64,000 nucleotides of DNA, taken from contig NZ_CP059404.1 of the NCBI RefSeq assembly GCF_014217255.1, positions 1,054,001-1,118,000 of the forward strand. The letters run 5' to 3'. This document shows positions 47,476 to 56,094 of the stretch, one piece after another. A program made the position numbers and the translations under genes. How positions within the stretch are numbered: the stretch's first letter is position 1; the number at the start of each line of letters is the position of its first letter. The DNA comes from Corynebacterium incognita. GTDB lineage: Bacteria; Actinomycetota; Actinomycetes; Mycobacteriales; Mycobacteriaceae. A model generated the notes under the pieces. That model worked only from the letters and a program-made list of their open reading frames with translations. It was not told the DNA's origin and ran no database searches.

Positions 47476-48510
47476 ATGGCGTCCAGTTTCAGTACCCTGG
47501 TTCGCATGGGAATCAAAGACGTCATCCGCAACGCCGAAGAATTCTTGAACGCTGAGGGCGTGAAGCGCGCCCGGAAGTCCGGCTGGACGCCGGTGATTCA
47601 GGCCTACCGGGGCTACGGGACGTCGGCACGCGTGCACGTCATCGGCCGCGTGCTCATGGAGAACCCGGAGGCGCCCAAGAACGAGGTGCAGCGCGGTTAC
47701 CGCCAGTTCTTTACCGTGCAGGTGGGTGACGTGCCCGTCACCGTCCACGTGGACGGCCAAGAAGTGCAGACCCTGACCAATTCCAACGGCTACTTCGACG
47801 TCACCGTGGACGACCACGGCCTGCCCACCGGGTGGAATGAGGTCACCGTCAGCGCCCAGGGCGCCGAGGACGTCGTGGCCGAGGTGCTGGTCACCCCGGA
47901 AGGACAGAAGCTGGGATTGGTGTCCGACATCGATGACACCATCATGGTGACCAACCTGCCGCGTGCCTTCCACGCCGCCTACAATTCCTGGTTCCTGCGC
48001 ACCAACGCCCGCCAGCCGATCCAGGGCATGGCGCGCTTCTACAACGAACTGCTTCACGACGACCCCGATGCGCCGGTGTTTTATTTGTCCACCGGCGCGT
48101 GGAACACGTACGACACGTTGGTGCAGTTCATCGAGGAGCAGGGCCTACCCAAGGGCCCGCTGCTGCTCACCGACTGGGGTCCGACCCCGACCGGACTGTT
48201 CCGCTCCGGGCAGGAACACAAGAAGGTGCAGCTGCGTAACCTGCTCATTGATTACCCGGACCTGGAATGGATCCTGGTGGGCGATAACGGCCAGCACGAT
48301 CCCCTGATTTACGGCAACCTCGTGGCAGAGCACCCCACCGCTGTGCGCGGCGTGGCGATCCGCGAGCTCACCCCCACCGAGCACGTGCTCTCCCACGGTA
48401 CGGCGTCCTCCCTCGTTGGCCCGGCGCGCACCGACCGCGAGGGCGTACCCGCCATCTCCGCCAAGGACGGCGACGCGCTGCTGGCGCAGTACCTGCGTCA
48501 CCCGTTCTGA
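47476..48510 (+). CDS. App1-type (HAD-like) phosphatase domain protein
   Basis: The 344 residues have an N-terminal beta-rich half (QAYRGYGTSARVHVIGRVL, FFTVQVGDVPVTVHVDG) and a C-terminal App1 catalytic domain with GLVSDIDDTIMVTNLP (DxDxT nucleophile at about residue 151), YLSTGAWNTYD (Thr/Ser motif) and LVGDNGQHDP (acidic motif). The yeast founder is a phosphatidate phosphatase, so lipid phosphate hydrolysis is plausible. There is no signal peptide. The MFS gene follows after five bases, so the two are likely one operon. Confidence 0.88.
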   Translation: MASSFSTLVRMGIKDVIRNAEEFLNAEGVKRARKSGWTPVIQAYRGYGTSARVHVIGRVLMENPEAPKNEVQRGYRQFFTVQVGDVPVTVHVDGQEVQTLTNSNGYFDVTVDDHGLPTGWNEVTVSAQGAEDVVAEVLVTPEGQKLGLVSDIDDTIMVTNLPRAFHAAYNSWFLRTNARQPIQGMARFYNELLHDDPDAPVFYLSTGAWNTYDTLVQFIEEQGLPKGPLLLTDWGPTPTGLFRSGQEHKKVQLRNLLIDYPDLEWILVGDNGQHDPLIYGNLVAEHPTAVRGVAIRELTPTEHVLSHGTASSLVGPARTDREGVPAISAKDGDALLAQYLRHPF

Positions 48511-48515
48511 TCTCA

Positions 48516-49709
48516 GTGGCTTCTAGGCGTCGTGGGTTGCGTCCGGGCGATCCCGCCTACGGGCGCGTTAACGTGGCCATGCTGCTGGTGGGACTGGCGA
48601 CGTTTTCCGGGTTGTATTGCACGCAGGCAATCCTGCCAGCGCTCGCGGACTATTTTGCGGCCGAGCCGACGCTCACCGCGTTGACGGTCTCGGCGGCCAC
48701 GGGCGCGCTGGCGCTGTGCGTGGTGCCGCTGTCCATCCTTTCCGAGCGCTTTGGCCGCGGCCGCGTGCTCGTGGCGTCATGTGTGGCCGCGGCGCTGGTG
48801 GGTCTGCTGGCCCCGCTGTTGGCGGACAACATCTACCTGCTCATCGCGCTGCGCGGTGCGCAGGGCGCGCTGCTGGCCGGCGCCCCGGCGGTGGCCATGA
48901 CGTGGCTGGCGGAGGAGCTTGACGAATCCGCACTGCCCAAGGCTATGGGCCTGTATATCGCGGGCAATTCCCTAGGAGGGCTGACCGGGCGCATCGTGCC
49001 CGCCGTTCTGGTGGACGCCGCCGGCTGGCGGGTGGCGCTCGCGGCGTCGCTGGTGCTGGGCCTGCTCATGGCCGCGGCGGTGTGGTGGCTGCTTCCGGCG
49101 CAGAAATTCTTCGAACCCAAATCGCTAACCCTGCGCCACGAGTGGGAGGCCATGTATCGACACTGGCATACCCCGGCGCTGGTCATGCTCTTCATCACGC
49201 CGTTTCTGGCGATGGGCACTTTTGTGTCGCTGTATAACTACATCGGCTTCCGGCTCATCGATACCTTCGGCCTGCACCCGGCGCTCGTCGGCGGGGTGTT
49301 CCTGGTCTACCTGGTGGGCACGGTGGCCTCCGCACAGGCGGGCAACGTGGTCGCGCGCCTGGGGCGCGGCACCACGTTGCTGGCCGCGGCCGTCGGCATG
49401 CTGGCGGGCCTGCTGCTCATGGTGACCGGGTGGCTGTGGCTCACCCTCGTGGGCCTGGTCGTGTTCACCGGCGCGTTCTTCGCGCTGCATTCCACCGCCT
49501 CGGGCTGGGTGGGCGCGCTAGCTACCCGCGACCGCGCGGAGGCCTCCAGCATGTACGTATTGTGTTACTACTTGGGCTCCTCGGTGCTGGGCGCGGCGGC
49601 CGGCCCGGTGTTCAGCGCCTCCCCGTGGTGGGTGTTCATTCTAAGCCTCGCGGTGGTGCTACTGGCGCTGGTGGGCCTGGCGGCGGCGCTACGACGAACA
49701 GCAGCTTGA
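48516..49709 (+). CDS. MFS transporter (drug/metabolite exporter type)
   Basis: 397 residues, 12 predicted membrane helices, GTG start at 48516 shortly after the App1 gene stop. VAMLLVGLATFSGLYCTQAILP opens TM1; LSILSERFGRGRVLVASC is the TM2-3 loop (motif A) and GAPAVAMTWLAEELDES follows, resembling YnfM/AraJ-like proton antiporters. A second half repeats the pattern with a shorter loop. Substrate is not evident. Confidence 0.9.
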   Translation: MASRRRGLRPGDPAYGRVNVAMLLVGLATFSGLYCTQAILPALADYFAAEPTLTALTVSAATGALALCVVPLSILSERFGRGRVLVASCVAAALVGLLAPLLADNIYLLIALRGAQGALLAGAPAVAMTWLAEELDESALPKAMGLYIAGNSLGGLTGRIVPAVLVDAAGWRVALAASLVLGLLMAAAVWWLLPAQKFFEPKSLTLRHEWEAMYRHWHTPALVMLFITPFLAMGTFVSLYNYIGFRLIDTFGLHPALVGGVFLVYLVGTVASAQAGNVVARLGRGTTLLAAAVGMLAGLLLMVTGWLWLTLVGLVVFTGAFFALHSTASGWVGALATRDRAEASSMYVLCYYLGSSVLGAAAGPVFSASPWWVFILSLAVVLLALVGLAAALRRTAA

Positions 49710-49772
49710 GCACCACCTACCATCTTTAACACTCATTGACCCGTACAAATCATGGGGATATGGTTAATACTT

Positions 49773-51146
49773 ATGGATGATAAAAAGTCGGGGCGCCTGC
49801 CCACCAAGGAGTGGTCTGCCAAGTCCTGGCACCGCCGCGCCAGCAAACCCATCATCTACTGGATGGCGCTGTTCATCGTCCTCGGCTCTGTACACATCAT
49901 CATCCCCAACTACCGCTGGGTGCTCATCCACATGTTCACCCTCGGCATCGTAACCAACTCGATTGTGGTGTGGTCCCAGCACCTCACCGAGAAATTCACC
50001 CAATCCACACTCCCCGATTCCACCCGCCCGGGCCAGCTGCGCCGCATCTGGGCGCTCAACGGCGGCGTGGTCATCGCCGTCATGGGACAGATCCTCCACG
50101 AGACCTGGGATAAGCACTGGATACTCACCCAGTTAGGCGCCACCGTCATCGCCGTGGTGGTGGGCTGGCACGGGGTATCACTGCTGCGGCAGTGGCGCGC
50201 CCTCGACGCGGACAAGCGCTTCCGTAACGTGGTGTTGGGTTACGTGGTCTCCGCGCTATGTCTGCCGCTGGGCGCAATCCTTGGCGCGCTGCTGGCCATG
50301 GGGCTCGACGCGCCGTGGCATGAACGCCTGCTACTCGCGCATATCGCGCTGAACATTCTGGGTTTCGTGGGCATCGCCGCGGCCGCCTCGTTGACCATCT
50401 TGTTCCCCGCTATTTGGCGCACACGCGGCGGCTCCAACCGCTTCAGCCTCACGCTCAGCCTGCAAGCCTTCGGCTTAGTCATGGCCACCGGCGGCGCGCT
50501 TGCCGACGTCGGTGCTGTCGCCGGTGTCGGCGTCATCGTCTACGCCGCGGGCTGGGTGGCGTCCTGGCAGCTCTGGCTGCAGTTCACTGGCGCGGTGCTC
50601 AAGGACCCCCGGGATCGCATCAACTACCCTTCCGTCTCGGTGCTGCTGGCCATCACCTGGCTCACCCTGGCGCTCGTGCATTTCGGGGTCCGCCTCATCC
50701 TGGCCCGCGACGGCCTTGCCACCGTGGAACTTCCCACCCTGCCGTTGCTGGTGGGCTTCGCGGCGCAGCTGCTCATCGGCGCGATGAGCTACCTGTTGCC
50801 CACCACGATGGGCGGCGGCCCGCAGGCCGTGCGCGCAGGCCTCAAAGAGATGAACCGCGCCGGACTATACCGCGCCACGCTCATCAACGGCGGCCTGCTC
50901 ATCTGGCTAACCACCACCTATTCCTGGCTGGCCGTGACCTCCTCCATGCTGTGCCTCGCCGCGCTCGCTGTGTTCCCCGTCCTCATCAAGCGCTCCGTCA
51001 GCGCCCAGAAGGCGGTCCTGCTCGGCGAGGCTGCAGGCCCCGCCAAAGACGACGCCGCCTCCCCTCCCTGGGGCCAGGTCACCGCGGGCGTCGCGACGCT
51101 CGCACTGCTCCTCGCCCTATTCGGCGGGTTGGGCGGCCCCTCCTAG
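49773..51146 (+). CDS. NnrS/heme-copper-type polytopic membrane protein
   Basis: 457 residues, about 12 membrane segments. The N-terminal part has VHIIIPNYRWVLIHMFTLG and TNSIVVWSQHLTEKF: conserved His residues in helices of the kind found in NnrS and in membrane domains fused to multicopper oxidases in actinobacteria. Further His occur in LHETWDKHW and LLLAHIALNILGF, and a late SYLLPTTMGGGP. I prefer ATG 49773 (MDDKKSGRLPTKEW); ATG 49752 would add seven residues. A role in copper or nitrosative stress is inferred only. Its stop interlocks with the convergent nuclease gene stop in CTAG. Confidence 0.75.
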   Translation: MDDKKSGRLPTKEWSAKSWHRRASKPIIYWMALFIVLGSVHIIIPNYRWVLIHMFTLGIVTNSIVVWSQHLTEKFTQSTLPDSTRPGQLRRIWALNGGVVIAVMGQILHETWDKHWILTQLGATVIAVVVGWHGVSLLRQWRALDADKRFRNVVLGYVVSALCLPLGAILGALLAMGLDAPWHERLLLAHIALNILGFVGIAAAASLTILFPAIWRTRGGSNRFSLTLSLQAFGLVMATGGALADVGAVAGVGVIVYAAGWVASWQLWLQFTGAVLKDPRDRINYPSVSVLLAITWLTLALVHFGVRLILARDGLATVELPTLPLLVGFAAQLLIGAMSYLLPTTMGGGPQAVRAGLKEMNRAGLYRATLINGGLLIWLTTTYSWLAVTSSMLCLAALAVFPVLIKRSVSAQKAVLLGEAAGPAKDDAASPPWGQVTAGVATLALLLALFGGLGGPS

Positions 51147-52696
51147 GTCTCACTCGTTAACGTCGGAGCACCCGGAGCACCGGCGCGCAGCCACTCACGC
51201 ACGGCGGCGGTGGCGCGGCAGTCATCGCGGTTGTAGCGGAGGATGCGCTCCCGGATATCCTCCGCTGTCGCCGCGTCCTCGCTGTGCATGGCGTGGCGTC
51301 GCGCGTTGACGGAGGCCTCGCCGTCGAAGCCCTCGTCCTCCCATTCGAAGTCGGCCACCGGCGCGATGACCTTGAGGCCCAGGCCGTAAGGACCCGCCAG
51401 GTGGCGCTTGACGTGGGCGAAAACGTCTACCCACTCCTCTGAGTGCAGGAAATCCTTAACCTCCTGCAGGGTAGGGTCGCCGAAGCGTTGGGCGGACATG
51501 GTCATCCAATGGTTCTCGCCGTGGTTGGAGTAGCAATACGCCCGGAAAGTCTTGCCTGCGGCGTGGGCTTGGTCGCGCAGGTTCTGCAACCACTCCCAGA
51601 ACTCGCGGAAATTCGCGGCTTCATATTTACCGCCGAGCGGCTCCCAGGTGACAAACGCGCGATAGGTGCCGTCGTGCCACGCGCCCCACAAGTAGGCGCC
51701 TTGGTCCAGGTAGGCCTCCATGTCCACGTCCACCTCGACGTCGGCGCGCGGAAGCGACGCCGCGATGGCCGCAGCATCCGAGCGCCGCAGCGCCACCGTG
51801 CCCTCGCGCCAGGCGCGGGCCAAGGTGGAGGGCTCGCCCAGCTGGGCGTCGATAAGCCCCTGGACCGTATCGATGCCCTGCTCCCGGAAGGCGCGGGCGC
51901 GGTCGCCGGGGAGGAACAAGGAGATCTCGTCCGCGGCCTGAAGTTGCGGTTCGCATAGCTGCCAGAAGCGGCAGCTGGCGCATTCCTTGACCCGGCGCGG
52001 TGCCACAGGGGTGGGCGCGGCCAACGCGTCGTCCAAAGCGCTGGGGTGCGGGGTGGTGAAGAAAACGCGGTCGCGGTCTTGTCCAATGACGCCGCCGCTG
52101 CCGGTGGACAGGCCCAGCTCGTCGAGCACGCGCACCGCCATGGACAGCCGGTAGCCGTCCGTAACGTGATGGCGGATCTTGTACGGCGCGGGCAGCGGCG
52201 CCGACAGCCCCAGCCGATGGGTGGGCACGGCGGGCGTAGTGATGGTGGCGTGCGCGCGGGCGGCGCGGTGGTTGCTCACCAGAATCGGCAGGTAGGCGCG
52301 GGAGCCAGTCGCAACGGACTCAACTGGCGATGTGGCCTGCAGGATATCCACGTTGACCGAGTAGCGCACCGGGCCCGTCGGCGTGGTGGCGGTGGATTCG
52401 AGCACCGCGCCGGTGATCAGCGTGGCGCCGGAGGCCAGGGCCTCTAGCGTTTCGAGGAAGCGCGCTTCCGGATCATCGGCGGGCAGGGGGCCAAGGTCCA
52501 CGCGCTTGAACAGGGCGCTCCCGTCCCCGGGCCCGCGCTTGGTGGGTAGCTTGGTGAGCACGAGCTCCCGGGCGGCGGCGAAGCGATCCGCACGCGCCTG
52601 CGCGGCAGGAGTGCGGGGAATATCAGGGTGCGCGCGGCGCTGGGCGAGCCGGTAGCGGCACCCCACCACATCCGAGGCTGAAATTGTGTCATTCAC
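51143..52696 (-). CDS. TM0106-family RecB-like nuclease
   Basis: The 517 residues combine an N-terminal RecB/PD-(D/E)XK-like half (VGCRYRLAQRRAHPD ... VDILQATSPVESVATGS), a cysteine cluster CASCRFWQLC that may hold an Fe-S centre as in AddB/Cas4-like proteins, a helix-hairpin-like GIDTVQGLIDAQ, and a C-terminal RNase H-like 3'-5' exonuclease domain (YLWGAWHDGTYRAFVTWEP, RYNRDDCRATAAVREWL). The architecture matches the TM0106 family of putative DNA-repair nucleases. There are no helicase or Cas neighbours. It overlaps the convergent gene by four bases at the stop codons. Confidence 0.88.
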   Translation of the reverse strand: MNDTISASDVVGCRYRLAQRRAHPDIPRTPAAQARADRFAAARELVLTKLPTKRGPGDGSALFKRVDLGPLPADDPEARFLETLEALASGATLITGAVLESTATTPTGPVRYSVNVDILQATSPVESVATGSRAYLPILVSNHRAARAHATITTPAVPTHRLGLSAPLPAPYKIRHHVTDGYRLSMAVRVLDELGLSTGSGGVIGQDRDRVFFTTPHPSALDDALAAPTPVAPRRVKECASCRFWQLCEPQLQAADEISLFLPGDRARAFREQGIDTVQGLIDAQLGEPSTLARAWREGTVALRRSDAAAIAASLPRADVEVDVDMEAYLDQGAYLWGAWHDGTYRAFVTWEPLGGKYEAANFREFWEWLQNLRDQAHAAGKTFRAYCYSNHGENHWMTMSAQRFGDPTLQEVKDFLHSEEWVDVFAHVKRHLAGPYGLGLKVIAPVADFEWEDEGFDGEASVNARRHAMHSEDAATAEDIRERILRYNRDDCRATAAVREWLRAGAPGAPTLTSET

Positions 52697-52812
52697 GTCG
52701 TGCCTACCTTATCCCACGCATATCCCTCGTTGCCCACCTTATTCCAGGTACTCTGGGGAAGGTAAAAACTGCACCAATAAAGATTGATGAACGAGGGAGC
52801 ACTGAATACACC

Positions 52813-53448
52813 ATGAGCATCCTGAAGAAGCTACGCAAGCGCCGCAACGAAGCCCGCGCGGAGATCAAGGCCGCCAAGGAGCGCGTGCGCCGCGAGGTTA
52901 AGGCTGCCAACAAGGCCCAGGAGCGCCAGCAGAAGCTCCTGGCCAAGCAGGAAAAGCAGCTGCTCAAGGACGAGAAGAAGAACCTCAAGGCCAAGCGTAA
53001 GCACGAGCTGAAGATGGCCAAGGCGGAGCTCGATCGCATCAAAACTGGCAGGCTCAACAAGGCGAACGTCCAGCGCTATGCGGGTGCCGCCCGCGCCGCG
53101 GCCCCCTTGCTGCTGCCGCTGGCTTACCGCGCTATCACCGCCGGCCGCGAGGCCCTGGAGCAGCGCCGCGCACAGCGCGCCGGCATCTCCGCGGACCAGA
53201 TGGCGGAGTTCTCCGGTCACGGCGCGCCGCTGCGTGCCAAGACCCAGGGAATCCGCAATTCCCTCAAGGAATCCAGCCTGCCGCTGGGCTACCAGCGCGA
53301 CGTGCGCGATCAACTCGATGAAATTGACGCGGCCATCGACAACGCGGAGTTCATGACCCCGCAGCAGCGTCGCCGCGCGCACCACTCCATTCAGCGCGAC
53401 ATCGACTCCGTGACCCAGGACATCCAGAACCGGATCAACCGCCTGTAA
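52813..53448 (+). CDS. DUF6474-like basic coiled-coil protein
   Basis: 211 residues from ATG 52813. The N-terminal 75 residues are almost entirely charged helix (KKLRKRRNEARAEIKAAKER, then Lys/Glu/Gln repeats), predicting a long coiled coil. A hydrophobic stretch (AAAPLLLPLAYRAI) follows, then a second helical region (LPLGYQRDVRDQLDEIDAAI). The family is restricted to actinobacteria and has no known function. The in-frame extension upstream to 52684 overlaps the nuclease start and was rejected. Confidence 0.82.
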   Translation: MSILKKLRKRRNEARAEIKAAKERVRREVKAANKAQERQQKLLAKQEKQLLKDEKKNLKAKRKHELKMAKAELDRIKTGRLNKANVQRYAGAARAAAPLLLPLAYRAITAGREALEQRRAQRAGISADQMAEFSGHGAPLRAKTQGIRNSLKESSLPLGYQRDVRDQLDEIDAAIDNAEFMTPQQRRRAHHSIQRDIDSVTQDIQNRINRL

Positions 53449-53455
53449 ATTTCCC

Positions 53456-53501
53456 GGTTTTGTAGCGTTTCCCGGGTTTTATAGCCTCCGGCTACAAAAC
53501 C
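53456..53501. terminator. Inverted repeat between convergent DUF6474 and response-regulator genes
   Basis: GGTTTTGTAGC (53456-53466) and GCTACAAAACC (53491-53501) are perfect 11-bp arms. The right arm overlaps the stop of the response regulator. A smaller hairpin TAGCC-TCC-GGCTA (53482-53494) is nested. Confidence 0.6.
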
Positions 53502-54130
53502 CCCTGCTCGCGGGCCGCCGCCACGGCGGAGGTGCGCGAGCGTACGCCCAGCTTGTCGTAGATGTGGACGAGGTGAGACTTGACGGTGGCCTCGGAGAGC
53601 ATGAGCTCCGTGCCGATGTCCCGGTTGGACGCGCCGGAGGCCACCAGCTGCAGTACTTCCAGCTCGCGCGGGGTCAGCGACGTGCGCGGGGTGCGCACGC
53701 GGGTCATGAGCTTGTCCGCCACGATCGGTGAGAGCGCCGAGTCTCCCTCGGCCGCAGAGTGCACGGCCTCCAGCAATTCCGCGGGTGGGGCGTCCTTGAG
53801 CAGGTAGCCCACCGCACCCGCCTCGATGGCGCCGAGGATGTCCGCGTCCGTGTCGTAGTTAGTGACCACCAGGACCTTCGGCGGGCGCTGCATAGACCGG
53901 CGAATCTCCGCGGTGGCCTGCGCGCCGTTCATCACCCGAGTGCCCTCCACCCCGGCGGAGAACCTTAAGTCCATGAGCACGACGTCAATGCCGCCGGCCT
54001 GCGCCGCGGAAATGGCGGCCTCGGCGGTGGCTACTTCACCCACGACCTCGATGTCGTCCGCCTCTTCCAACACGGCGCGTAAGCCCAGGCGGACAATCTC
54101 ATGATCGTCTGCGAGCAGACCCCTGATCAT
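53492..54130 (-). CDS. LuxR/NarL-family response regulator
   Basis: 212 residues from ATG 54130 (GGGGAGGGG upstream). The receiver domain has LLADDHEIVRLG (acidic pocket), VVLMDLRFSAG (phospho-acceptor Asp about residue 52) and VTNYDTDADIL, VGYLLKDAPP (switch Thr/Tyr and Lys). The C-terminal HTH is LTPRELEVLQLVASGASNRDIG followed by MLSEATVKSHLVHIYDKLGV. It lies 46 bases downstream of its cognate kinase gene, making a two-component pair. The target genes cannot be read from the sequence. Confidence 0.94.
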   Translation of the reverse strand: MIRGLLADDHEIVRLGLRAVLEEADDIEVVGEVATAEAAISAAQAGGIDVVLMDLRFSAGVEGTRVMNGAQATAEIRRSMQRPPKVLVVTNYDTDADILGAIEAGAVGYLLKDAPPAELLEAVHSAAEGDSALSPIVADKLMTRVRTPRTSLTPRELEVLQLVASGASNRDIGTELMLSEATVKSHLVHIYDKLGVRSRTSAVAAAREQGVL

Positions 54131-54176
54131 CGGCGCACCCCTCCCCGGTTGCAACTAAAGTTTGGCATTCGACTCA

Positions 54177-55421
54177 TCAGTTTAGCCCCTCCGTCATCGG
54201 CCCCCCCCCTGCCACCGCCGTTCCGTGGCCCGGGGTGGATTCCACGGTCAGCTCGCCGCCCAGCTCGGCCGCGCGGCGTTTCATGGCGTCCAGCCCGATG
54301 TGGCCTAAGCCAGTGGGACGCTCGGCGAGCGTCTCCGGCGCAAACCCGACGCCGTTATCCACGACGTCCAGGCGCACCTGGTCCGGTTCGTAGGTCACCG
54401 TGATCCGCGCCTTCTTCGCCTGCGAGTGTTTGGTGGCGTTGCCCACCGCGCCCTGCGCGATGCGCAACAACGCAGCCTCCACCTTCATGGGCAGTTGGTA
54501 GTGCTCGCCCTCGATATCCACGGCGATCTCCATCTCTCCCGCCCCCGCGAACCCGTCCGCCATGCGTTCCAGCGCCCCCTGGAGTGAGGTTTGCTGCAGG
54601 CCGGCCGGTTGCAGCGCCGCGATCATGGCGCGCGCCTCCTGCAGGTTCTCCGCGGCGGTGCGGCGGGCGAGTTCGATGCGGCCGTGGGCCTTGTCGACGC
54701 CCGCGTTGACCGCCTCGACGTCAATCTTGCTGTCAGCATCCGCACCGTCGGCGATCTTCGCGATGTCCCGGTCCGCGGCGTGCAAAAGCATCTGCATCGA
54801 GGACAGGCCCTGGGCCAGGGTGTCGTGGATTTCGTGCGCGATGCGCTGGCGCTCAGCGTTGACGCCCGCGCTGCGTTCCGTCTCCGCCAGCTGATTGCGG
54901 GTGGCCATGAGCTCCTCGATGAGCTGCGCGCGTTCCGCGTTGACCCGCGCCAGCGTGCGGAAGGCGAAGAAGATCGCGATGGTCACCACCGCGGAGACTG
55001 CCGGGCCCATGATTCCGCCCAGGGTGAGCCCATGGGGGATCTGCACGCCGATGGACATGGACGTAGCCACAATGACCGCGAGCACACCGCGGACATCATC
55101 GAATACCTGCAGATACACAAAGTACAGGGCAAAGACCAGGTAGATGGCCACTGGGGCGACGAGGATGTCGGCTGTCCACACGGCAGTGAGGATGACCAGC
55201 CACGCGGTCTTCGCCGGGTCGTTCCATTTATCAATGTAGGCGGAGCCGGCGAAGTACAGCGCACCGAAGCCCGTCACCAGCAAGAGATTCAGCACCCCGG
55301 GCCCCAGCGCCAACTGCAGCGAGGCACCTGCGGTGACCATCAGCAGCGTGGCGGTGAGCACGTGGACACCGTTGCGTAACACTTCGGAGTCGCTGAATTC
55401 TTCCTCTAAGCTAGTGGTCAT
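54177..55421 (-). CDS. Sensor histidine kinase (HisKA_3), cognate of the adjacent response regulator
   Basis: 414 residues from ATG 55421. The first ~190 residues hold five to six membrane segments with short loops (VLTATLLMVTAGASL, LLLVTGFGALYFAGSAYID, AWLVILTAVWTADILVAPV), so it likely senses something in or at the membrane. The dimerisation domain has ERQRIAHEIHDTLAQGLSSM with the phospho-accepting His, and the ATPase domain has GNATKHSQAKKA, VDNGVGFAPE and GLGHIGLDAMKRRA. The last residues after GHGTAV come from a G9 tract and read AGGGPMTEGLN, unlike the usual hydrophobic strand ending, suggesting a slipped frame. Confidence 0.92.
   Translation of the reverse strand: MTTSLEEEFSDSEVLRNGVHVLTATLLMVTAGASLQLALGPGVLNLLLVTGFGALYFAGSAYIDKWNDPAKTAWLVILTAVWTADILVAPVAIYLVFALYFVYLQVFDDVRGVLAVIVATSMSIGVQIPHGLTLGGIMGPAVSAVVTIAIFFAFRTLARVNAERAQLIEELMATRNQLAETERSAGVNAERQRIAHEIHDTLAQGLSSMQMLLHAADRDIAKIADGADADSKIDVEAVNAGVDKAHGRIELARRTAAENLQEARAMIAALQPAGLQQTSLQGALERMADGFAGAGEMEIAVDIEGEHYQLPMKVEAALLRIAQGAVGNATKHSQAKKARITVTYEPDQVRLDVVDNGVGFAPETLAERPTGLGHIGLDAMKRRAAELGGELTVESTPGHGTAVAGGGPMTEGLN
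54201..54209 (-). repeat. Nine-base homopolymer (G9 on the coding strand) near the kinase 3' end
   Basis: Nine consecutive C on the plus strand, inside codons for the last residues of the sensor kinase. With one more base the frame would run on and stop at TGA inside ATGA at the response regulator start. With one fewer it stops after three more codons. Confidence 0.9.
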
Positions 55422-56085
55422 GCGTATGAGCCTATCCCCACGAATCCGCCTGCGGAACTCCGCCTCCGTCCCCACTGCCAAGGCCGCCAGCGCCGCCAGC
55501 GTGCTCGCTGCGACGCTTCTGCTTTCTGGTTGCTCCGCCCTCGGCAGCGACGCCGCCGACGAGCCCACTTCCGACGCGGCGTCCGCCAGCACCGCCGCCA
55601 AGAAGGGCGCGGATGCCGACAAGGGCGACGGGGCGACGGATAGCGCGGCACAGCCTGCTGCCGACGTCCTGCCGGCGGATACCTTCCCCGAGAAGCAAGC
55701 CGACGGCGAGTGCCCCTACTTGGATTCGCAGTGGGTAGCCGAGACCAACGGCCAGCGCATCACCTACCAGGGTGTGGACAACCGCTTTGACACCCCGGCG
55801 TGCCTCATCTGGTCCTACCCGGAAGAGCCACAGGCAGTAGTCTTGGTGCGCGAGATGCCGGACGAGGACGCTGCCATCGAGGTCGTGGATTGGGCGGCGC
55901 CGATCAAGCAGACCGAACCCGCCGAAGAACCCGCAGGCTGGTCCGGCGGCCGCGGCGTCATCGACGAGCGCGCGGTCTACGCCGTGCAGAAGGGCAACGT
56001 GACCGTCGCCGTGTGGTCCAACCAGCTGCAGACCGTCAAGGCCGAGCTCATCGCCAAGGAAGCCATCAAGAACTTAGAACTCTAG
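55420..56085 (+). CDS. DUF2020-like lipoprotein
   Basis: 221 residues. Basic start MRMSLSPRIRLRNS, hydrophobic stretch SAASVLAATLLLSGC with lipobox LSGC, an Ala/Asp/Ser-rich linker, then a domain with GECPYLDSQWVAETNGQR, NRFDTPACLIWSYPEEP and a C-terminal VAVWSNQLQTVKAELIAK. Two cysteines (in GECPYL and TPACLI) may form a disulfide. The ATG at 55420 shares the CATG with the divergent kinase start; ATG 55426 is the alternative. Both genes must then be transcribed from promoters inside each other, or leaderless. Function unknown. Confidence 0.82.
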   Translation: MRMSLSPRIRLRNSASVPTAKAASAASVLAATLLLSGCSALGSDAADEPTSDAASASTAAKKGADADKGDGATDSAAQPAADVLPADTFPEKQADGECPYLDSQWVAETNGQRITYQGVDNRFDTPACLIWSYPEEPQAVVLVREMPDEDAAIEVVDWAAPIKQTEPAEEPAGWSGGRGVIDERAVYAVQKGNVTVAVWSNQLQTVKAELIAKEAIKNLEL

Positions 56086-56094
56086 GACAGAGCT

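Noticed and set aside
49783..49794. A further match to GCCCCGACTTTT on the minus strand
   Set aside because: Falls inside the first codons of the NnrS-like gene (MDDKKSG); the match stops after 12 bases and there is no partner copy, so chance similarity is likelier than another element end.
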